Below are positions 57,106 through 64,000 of a stretch of 64,000 nt of DNA, one piece after another (within the stretch, counting starts at the first letter, position 1; the number at the start of each line of letters is the position of its first letter). Source of the DNA: Hevea brasiliensis (lineage: Eukaryota; Streptophyta; Magnoliopsida; Malpighiales; Euphorbiaceae); the NCBI RefSeq assembly GCF_030052815.1, contig NC_079500.1, forward strand, positions 4,486,298 through 4,550,297, read 5' to 3'. Made by a program: the position numbers and the translations under genes. The notes beneath the pieces were generated by a model that saw nothing but the letters and a program-made list of their open reading frames with translations, was not told the DNA's origin and searched no databases.

Positions 57106-59420
57106 TCCAGTCTGACAGAATTACTCTACTTTTTGCAAAATGTCCATGTTCATAATAGTTGAACTGTTGAGAAGATTTACTAATTATGCTCGACTGTACA
57201 TAAGCTTAATATGCCTAATTTACTATATATGTGATATCTGAACTTCCTCAACTTATTGTGAGTGTATGGTTCAAAGAGAAACTATCATGCATCCATTACA
57301 CGGGAAAATGAAAGTTTTCCCCCCTTACAATCCATCGTGCTGGTTCTTTATCATAGATGGCATCTATTTATGTCTTGTTTATGCGACTATAAGCGCATAT
57401 GTTTCATCTGAAAATCTCATACCTTTCCAGCATTGCATCAATTCAAAAATCCTGATATATTTAATCTTCGACACTACTAGGCAGTTATGATACTGGTCAT
57501 CTGAATTGGATTGTAGGCTTACATCGTGAAGTGTTGATAGAGCCTGCATTTATTGTTATGCATATTTTCCACCAACTTTATATATAGTTGTTGATAAACA
57601 ACGTCGGAAACTTTTTATTGTTTGACAAAAATAACCTTAACTCATCCGTCCAATCAAGCTCACAATTTGCTATGTGCTGCTGGATATATTTTTTGTCTGT
57701 GGACTTTAGAGGTTCTAGTCGATATCCTTTTCTTTTTAATTAAACAATTTGTACGTGGAAAATTGAACATCTCGCCATGAGTTGCTATATTGCTGTGTAT
57801 ATAAATCAATAATTATATATTTATTTTAATAATAAATAATATAATATAATAAATTAATAAATTATTTCAATAATAAAATAAATTATATGATTTATATTTT
57901 TATTAATTATTTTATATATTAACAATAATTATTAAAAATATTTTTATTGAATACTTTATATAAATTAATTATTATTAATTATCAACCACCAATTATGACT
58001 AACAATAGTCGTTATCAAATAATTATCAGCTGCGTTTAACTCCTAACTAAACAGGCCTCAGTCTTCCTTTTAATCACAATGAAGCCTAACTTGATAAAGC
58101 CTCAATGTCAAAGGAGCCACCCTCATTACAGCTTCTTGAAGACAGTCTCACTGAAATCCCAACAAACTCCCGCAGACTCTCAAATCTGGATTGTTTGTTG
58201 GGTGTTATTATTGTTGTGGGATTTATTCAATCGTTGAAGATTTGTGTTTGTGATTTCTGTTTTATTATTTTGAGTTAAAGAACTTTGGTTTTGGGGAAGG
58301 GAGCTAAGAAAGATGGGAACGGGAAGGTGACGACAAGCTAAAAACGGCAACATTTGAGGGCAGCGATGACAAATTGACGATTTTGAATCGAATCAAAATG
58401 TTTTGGTTTGATTTAGTTTATCTTTTTTATTCAATTCAATTTTATTAATATTTTTTATGAATTTAGTACTTTAATTTTTTTTAATTTAATTTGAAATCGA
58501 AATAACCATTGGCACACTCATAATATCGCAATTATTAAAAATATTAGGGTACTTCTATCATTTTTATAAATAGACTTAATCAAATGTATTGATTTATCAA
58601 AACTAAAACCATAAATTCCTATTTAAAAATAACTCAAATCACAAACCATTTTTTTATAAAATTTTTCTTAATTATAATTTAAAATTAAGGATTTATTTGA
58701 TTTAATTATTGTATATAATTGATAATTAGATAACTAATTGTAATTGATATATTATAAATATTATCAACTGCATTTAATCATTAAATCAAATATCCGATAA
58801 AACTCACTTCTCTTTAATTAATGAACTAAATTAAATTTTTATCTAAACTTCTAAATAAATCTTTTTGGATATTTAACTTTTAAATAAATCTTATCATCAA
58901 AATATGGCATAAATTCAAGTTGAGTCTAGACTTCAAAGGGTTCTTCATGAAAGTGAAGTTATCCCAACATACTTAATATTTTTTTTTAATTAAAAAAATA
59001 ATAATTTTAATGTAAAATTACAATATCAATTATTCATATTAAATATATATTTTTAATATAAAAAATTGTGTTAGGTTGAGCTAAGCCCAACTTGCTTAAT
59101 TTTATCTTAATTTTTTTATATAATTAGGTGATGTTTGATTAATTTTTAATTATCTCTACAAATGAGCATCGGTTGATTTAATTTAGTTAAAAATTTGAAA
59201 CACTGAAATTAATAGTAAATAAAATTGAATATAACTAAATAAAAAAAATGAAATTAAATTAAATCAAACTGATTAGATTCAATCTGTTGGTTAATTTGGC
59301 ATATTTCAAATGTAATTTCAGTTACATTTTTATTTTTAATAATAATATGAGACTAAATAATAATTAATTTTAAAAATAAATAATTCATTTCAATTTAATA
59401 TTTTTTAAAAAAAATTAAAC
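57106..59420. other. Spacer between CNL gene 2 and gypsy copy B
   Basis: No gene is supported. Around 58090-58215 one plus frame is open (KEPPSLQLLEDSLTEIPTN and on), but I cannot link it to a family or to splice sites. The remaining sequence is AT-rich with homopolymer runs. Motifs like GAATCGAATCAAA near 58385 resemble degenerate hAT-MITE interiors without clear borders. Confidence 0.4.
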
Positions 59421-62023
59421 TGTCACGACCCAACCTATAGGCCGGACCGGCACTAGAACCTGGGCCAGCCTAAAGCCCCCGAGGCCCGTAGTAAGCCTAA
59501 CTGTTCATTAATCCCAACTCTAAGGCCCATTTGGGCCCAAATTTAAGAAACCAAACGGACAGAGTCCGGCCATAAAATGGACTTTTCAACGGGGAGTTTT
59601 CGACTCACCCGACCTGTAAACACAATAAATACTCAATTGGAGAGCTCAGCTCACCCTCCACATACTCATCAGCATAAAAATAAATGGGAGCTCAGTTCCC
59701 TCATCCAATCCATCAAACATGCATAGAATATTAAGTTTACAGGTCCAAAATAATAATTTGGTTGCAGACCCAAATCAAATAAACATTTCTAACACATGCG
59801 GAAATTCTAAGATTTAACAAGTTTATACAAACATTAATAATCGACCTGCGAGGGAGAAAGCAGGTTAACCTCAAAAATATCCTCCTGTGGCCTGGAAAAA
59901 TTTTTGAACAGGAGTGAGCGTTCGACTCAAAGAGTAAAATATCAATTTTAATCATAATCTCTATAACTAACTAAAACTAATGCAACCTGTGGAATGAAAT
60001 GCAACATCAACAATATTTTCACATCATAACAGCAAAAAGGTAATTTGGAGCACTCACGCACCCTGTAACATCAATCATAATATATGGGAGCTGATCCCCT
60101 ATACGACTCTTTTAAATCCAACTCGTGCCAAGAACTCAGCTCGGACTTCCACTTAATAACCAAATCGGGGTCCCAGCGAAGAACTCAAGCCGTGTCTACC
60201 CCGAAGGACCGAGTCCCAGCGAAGATATCAAGCCGTGTCTACCCGTCCTATCCATAGTCCACACCACATCACACACACGCCAACGCACGCACACTGCTCC
60301 AAATTACCACAACAACATCCATGGCACGCTAACAGTTATGAATGCAACATAGATCGTGCCTAGAGTTTATCTACATAGATATATGCATATAAGTGATGCA
60401 TGGGCATGCTTGAACATATAATAATATCGAAATTACAATTAAAATTAATATTTTACTCACAGACTTGACGGTGGTCACTGAGGCGGCTGGGCGGAGGAAG
60501 AAGGTCATTCCGCTCACCTGACAATTTTATTACAATCATTTAATAAATTTGACTCAATACAAACAAGGAAAAAGACCAATACGTCCTAAGTCGTGCCGAA
60601 AATCCGGCAGAGTCTCCTCTATACCTAGGACCTACCCAACCTGCAAAATGGCTCAAAACACACTTCTATATTTACAATCCATATATCCACAGCTCAATCA
60701 CATCACACAGCCCCTCCTGGGCCCATCAAATCAATCATCCATCACAATATGTAAAATTTCAATTTGGTTCTTATAATTAACCATTTTTTCAAAAACTGCC
60801 CAAATAAGCTCTAAAAATTCTAAAACTTTGCCCCGCGGTCCTTAGCAATATTACTAAGCTATTGCAAAAAGAATCATAATTTTCTAAGCTACCACGAATA
60901 TTTTATGGATTTTTAATCCTATTTAAGCACTAGAAAATTACGAAAAAGCAAGGTTCGGGTTTACCTTCGCCGATTCCGACTTCGGGAACGTGCTCGGGAT
61001 GTCTGACAATGGGGGGCTAGCCAAAACCTCGATCCAATTCGGAGACTTTTCCAGAATCTGTCCTGTTCGCCGAAAATTCACTGCATCTTATTAACCGCCG
61101 AATTCCGCGAATTGAGGATACCTACACGAAGCCCATAACACGGGGGTTAGCACATAAATTTTTCAGAATTTTCTAAGCTCATTAAATGCTCGGAAAAACA
61201 CTGCGAAGTTCCGTGGGACCCACCGAAAAACGGTGTCGGAAAAATTCGAAATTTATGTCGCCGCGAAGCTCTCGACGAGTGGAGCGTTCTGGTACTCTCG
61301 GTTTTCTTGTGGGATTTACGGTTTTCGAGAAATCTAGCCCAAAAGTCGAAATGGGCTAAAAACTTCCCGAGCAAAAATCGGACAAACCGCTCGATGGATT
61401 TCGGTGTTCTTGGTGTCTATGGAAAGCTCTCGTCGAGTAGATGATTTTAGACACAAGACCCGGTCCAATTGGTGGCCGGATCGGCCGGATTTTGGCCGGG
61501 GAAGTCGAAGCAAGGCGAGGAGGGAGTCGCGCATTTTCCGTGCTTAGCGGCCACCTGGCCGGGAGGCTGGGAGGCGCGCCTACCGTGGGTGGCAGGAGGT
61601 GGTCGGCAGGGGCAGGAGGAGAGAGAAAAGAGAGAGAGAAGGAAGAGAGGTCGACGCGCGCGGGGAAGGAAAGAAGAAAAAGGAAAAGGCCGGTCCGATC
61701 CGGTCCGGTTCGATTCGGCCGGTCCGATTCAAGATACAAAATTTTGAATTTTTACTCTGCCTCGGGACCGAAAACGAGGTCCAAAAATTCTGAAAAAATT
61801 CTAGAAAACTCAGAAAAATACGTAGACTCCAAATATATTTTTAGTTTTGCCACGTGGTCTTTAAATTAATTTTTTTTTAAATCATCAAAGTTTATATTTT
61901 CGGAAAATCGAACCCGATTTTTAAAATCCGAAAAATCTCAAAAAAATTCCTAAAATTTAAATAAAATTAAAATACCAAAAATGCTCATAAAATAATAAAA
62001 TTTAAAATTTTTGGGGTGTTACA
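59421..62023 (-). repeat. 3' LTR of gypsy copy B (2603 bp)
   Basis: The borders are complementary to the copy A LTR: TGTCACGACCC at the outer end and GGGGTGTTACA at the inner end. Most of its length aligns with 6566-9186. The GC-rich block at about 61505-61670 is strongly diverged in content and length between the two copies. Confidence 0.94.
61356..61739 (-). other. LTR-internal open reading frame, 127 codons (counterpart of 6838-7242)
   Basis: It begins MYLESDRPNRTG and ends SSGLSDFCSGSF, matching both ends of the copy A frame. The middle differs by many substitutions and indels that sum to seven codons, so the ends stay in the same frame. The function is unknown and may be nil. Confidence 0.35.
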
Positions 62024-62040
62024 TTCTTCCCCCCTTACAG
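62024..62040 (-). other. Polypurine tract of gypsy copy B
   Basis: TTCTTCCCCCCTTACAG on the plus strand is the complement of the GTAAGGGGGGAAGAA tract of copy A and abuts the LTR border. Confidence 0.85.
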
Positions 62041-62086
62041 AAAATTCGTCTTCGAATTTTTACACAAGGCAGAATAAAGCACATGA

Positions 62087-63139
62087 TTATACATTGAACA
62101 GATAAGGGTACTTGCTACGCATGTCCCGTTCTGACTCCCAGGTGCACTCTTCCACTGACTGACTCCTCCACAAAACCTTAACCATAGGGATCTGTTTTGA
62201 TCTCAACTGTCTCACTTGGTAGTCCACTATGGCTACAGGTTGCTCCTCAAACGTCAAGTTCTCTTTTAGCTCTATTACATCCGGTTGCAGTACATGAGAA
62301 GGATCGGGAATGTATTTCATGAGCATAGAGATGTGAAACACGGGATGAACGTGAGAAAGGTTGGGTGGTAGCTCCAACCGGTAGGTAACTGCTCCAACTC
62401 TATCAGTAATCTCAAAAGGTCCGATATACCGAGGTGCCAACTTGCCCTTCTTTCCAAATCTCATGACTCCCTTCATTGGAGAAACCTTCAGGAATACATA
62501 GTCGCCCACTGCAAACTCCACATCCCTCCGTCTGGGGTCTGCATAACTCTTCTGCCTACTGAAAGCTGTTTTCAGTCGTTCCCTGATTAAGGGAACCATC
62601 TCTGAAGTGTACTGCACCAGGTCTACATCATGCACCTTCGCTTCCCCCATTTCTGTCCAACACAGAGGAGACCTACACTTTCTTCCATATAGTGCCTCAT
62701 AGGGTGCCACCCCTATGCTGGAATGGTAACTGTTATTGTAGGCAAACTCCACCAAAGCTAGCTGCTCATCCCATTGACCTCCAAAATCCAAGACACTCAT
62801 GCGAAGCATGTCTTCCAGTGTTTGGATTGTCCTTTCGGACTGTCCGTCTGTCTGAGGGTGGAAAGCTGTACTGAAGTTCAACTGTGTGCCAAGTGCCTCC
62901 TGCAACTTTCTCCAAAACCGAGAAGTGAACTGGGGCCCTCTGTCAGATATTATGGAAGCCGGAACTCCATGCAATCTGACTATTTCTCGAATGTAGAGTC
63001 GGGCGTACTGTGCCACAGAATATGTAGTTTTCACAGGCAAGAAGTGAGCTGATTTGGTTAGGCGGTCTACAATTACCCATATCGAATCATATCCTCGCGT
63101 GGTACGAGGCAACCCAGTCACAAAATCCATGGTAATCAT
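62087..63139 (-). pseudogene. Integrase core, C-terminus and chromodomain of gypsy copy B
   Basis: A 350-codon frame runs from the integrase catalytic core ([25 protein letters not shown]) through the integrase tail (GPFEI) to the chromodomain-like end (VEECTWESERD). It is continuous, including the stretch that is frameshifted in copy A. It is cut off from the upstream pol frame by a stop codon at about 63148-63150, where copy A has a tryptophan codon (PEWKWEM). Confidence 0.92.
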
Positions 63140-63148
63140 TTCCCACTT

Positions 63149-63880
63149 TCATTCTGGGATAAGGAGCTCTTGCAGCTTCCCTGACGGTCTCTGGTGTTCA
63201 AACTTCACCTTCTGACAAGTCAAGCACTTGGACACAAAGTCTGCTATGTCTTTCTTCATGCCATTCCACCAATAGCTATCTTTCACATCATGGTACATCT
63301 TGGTGGAACCTGGGTGGACACTGTACAGTGTGTAGTGTGCCTCTCGCATGATTTCATTCCTGAGGTTGTCCACATCGAGCACACATATCCTAGAACCTTG
63401 CACTAGGGCGCCATCGTTGGCAAATCCAAACTCACCACCTTCACCTTGCTGTACTCTTTCTATGATCTTCATCAATTGTTGGTCTCTGTGTTGGGAAACT
63501 CTAACTCTGTCCCGCAAGTCTGGCCTCACTGAAAAATGAGCTAACAATACCCTCTCATCGAAAAGATCTAGGATTAAATCTTGATCCATCAACTCATGTA
63601 CTTCCTGAATCAACGGCCTTTTCTCTGCTGAAATGTGCGCCAAACTGCCAGAAGATTTTCTGCTCAAAGCATCTGCTACAACATTGGCCTTCCCAGGGTG
63701 ATACTGGATGGTGCAATCATAGTCTTTCAGAAGCTCCATCCATCTCCTCTGTCTCAAGTTTAAATCCCTCTGTTGGAAGATGTACTTCAAACTCTTATGG
63801 TCGGTGTATATCTCGCACACTTCACCATACAGGTGGTGTCTCCAGATTTTTAGTGCAAAGACTACAGCCGCCATTTCCAA
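63149..63880 (-). pseudogene. RNase H to integrase zinc-binding part of gypsy copy B
   Basis: A 243-codon frame covers the end of RNase H ([22 protein letters not shown]) and the integrase HHCC region ([20 protein letters not shown]) and stops after LLIPE. Upstream, at about 63885-63895, one C is missing relative to copy A (CTACCCACCC against CTACCCCACCC), so the RNase H core at 63890-64000 is in another frame. The rest of pol lies beyond the window. Confidence 0.9.
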
Positions 63881-64000
63881 ATCATGGGTGGGTAGTTCTG
63901 CTCATGCCTCTTCAGCTGTCTTGAAGCATAAGCCACTACTTTTCCATTCTGCATCAAAACACACCCTAGGCCAACTCTGGAGGCGTCACAGTACACGGTG

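Larger units (their letters stand above)
59421..64000 (-). mobile_element. Ty3/gypsy LTR retrotransposon, copy B (continues past the window)
   Basis: It is the same family as copy A in opposite orientation. From the left come the outer 3' LTR end TGTCACGACCC, a 2.6 kb LTR, the polypurine tract and pol read leftward. Integrase and chromodomain are joined in one frame here, unlike copy A. Two breaks in pol are visible: a nonsense codon in the integrase and a one-base loss in the RNase H part. The base run before the LTR (TAAAC) would be the target duplication, with its partner outside the window. Confidence 0.95.

Noticed and set aside
58090..58215. Open frame KEPPSLQLLEDSLTEIPTN and on as an exon remnant
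   Set aside because: Composition looks coding-like, but no family, splice sites or neighbouring exons could be found.

Overview
The window is nuclear DNA of a flowering plant, most likely a eudicot. The evidence is spliced genes with GT-AG introns, very AT-rich spacers, CC-NB-LRR (CNL) resistance genes of the RPP13-like class, Ty3/gypsy and Ty1/copia LTR retrotransposons with an initiator-tRNA-Met type primer site, and several MITE families. A Malpighiales/Euphorbiaceae source is plausible, but this is inferred from general character and cannot be proven from the sequence alone.

Layout. Bases 1-9186 hold a Ty3/gypsy (chromovirus-like) element on the plus strand: part of the 5' LTR, primer-binding site, broken gag, protease, RT/RNase H/integrase, chromodomain, polypurine tract and a 2.6 kb 3' LTR. 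A second copy of the same family lies on the minus strand from 59421 past the window end, so the two copies bracket the window in inverted orientation. Bases 9187-10770 contain a candidate small spliced gene and a scrap of a CNL 3' end. Bases 11347-21342 are one minus-strand CNL resistance pseudogene split by three datable insertions: a Tourist/Harbinger-like MITE (TSD TAA), a 780 bp Mutator-like MITE (9 bp TSD) and a 4.6 kb copia-type element (TSD GCTTC). Bases 21343-25935 are AT-rich and carry a hAT-type MITE with a perfect 8 bp TSD.

Bases 25936-39805 are the ordinary gene part: a choline-transporter-like (CTL/SLC44) membrane protein on the plus strand, the NatA catalytic subunit NAA10 on the minus strand, and a nine-exon F-box/WD40 protein on the minus strand. 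The spacers hold two long-inverted-repeat MITEs, a C-rich (G-quadruplex-capable) tract and a hAT-like element just upstream of the F-box gene. Bases 41067-56003 hold two intact, intronless CNL genes (1316 and 1311 aa) in direct tandem. They arose from a segmental duplication that included 5' leader and about 1 kb of 3' flank. The roughly 6 kb between them is extremely AT-rich and internally duplicated. Bases 57110-59420 are spacer with no convincing gene.

Functionally the window is a small CNL resistance cluster (two apparently intact genes, one dead relative and a fragment) next to housekeeping genes and framed by retrotransposons. No operon-like linkage between the genes is implied. All identity and length statements were made by eye.
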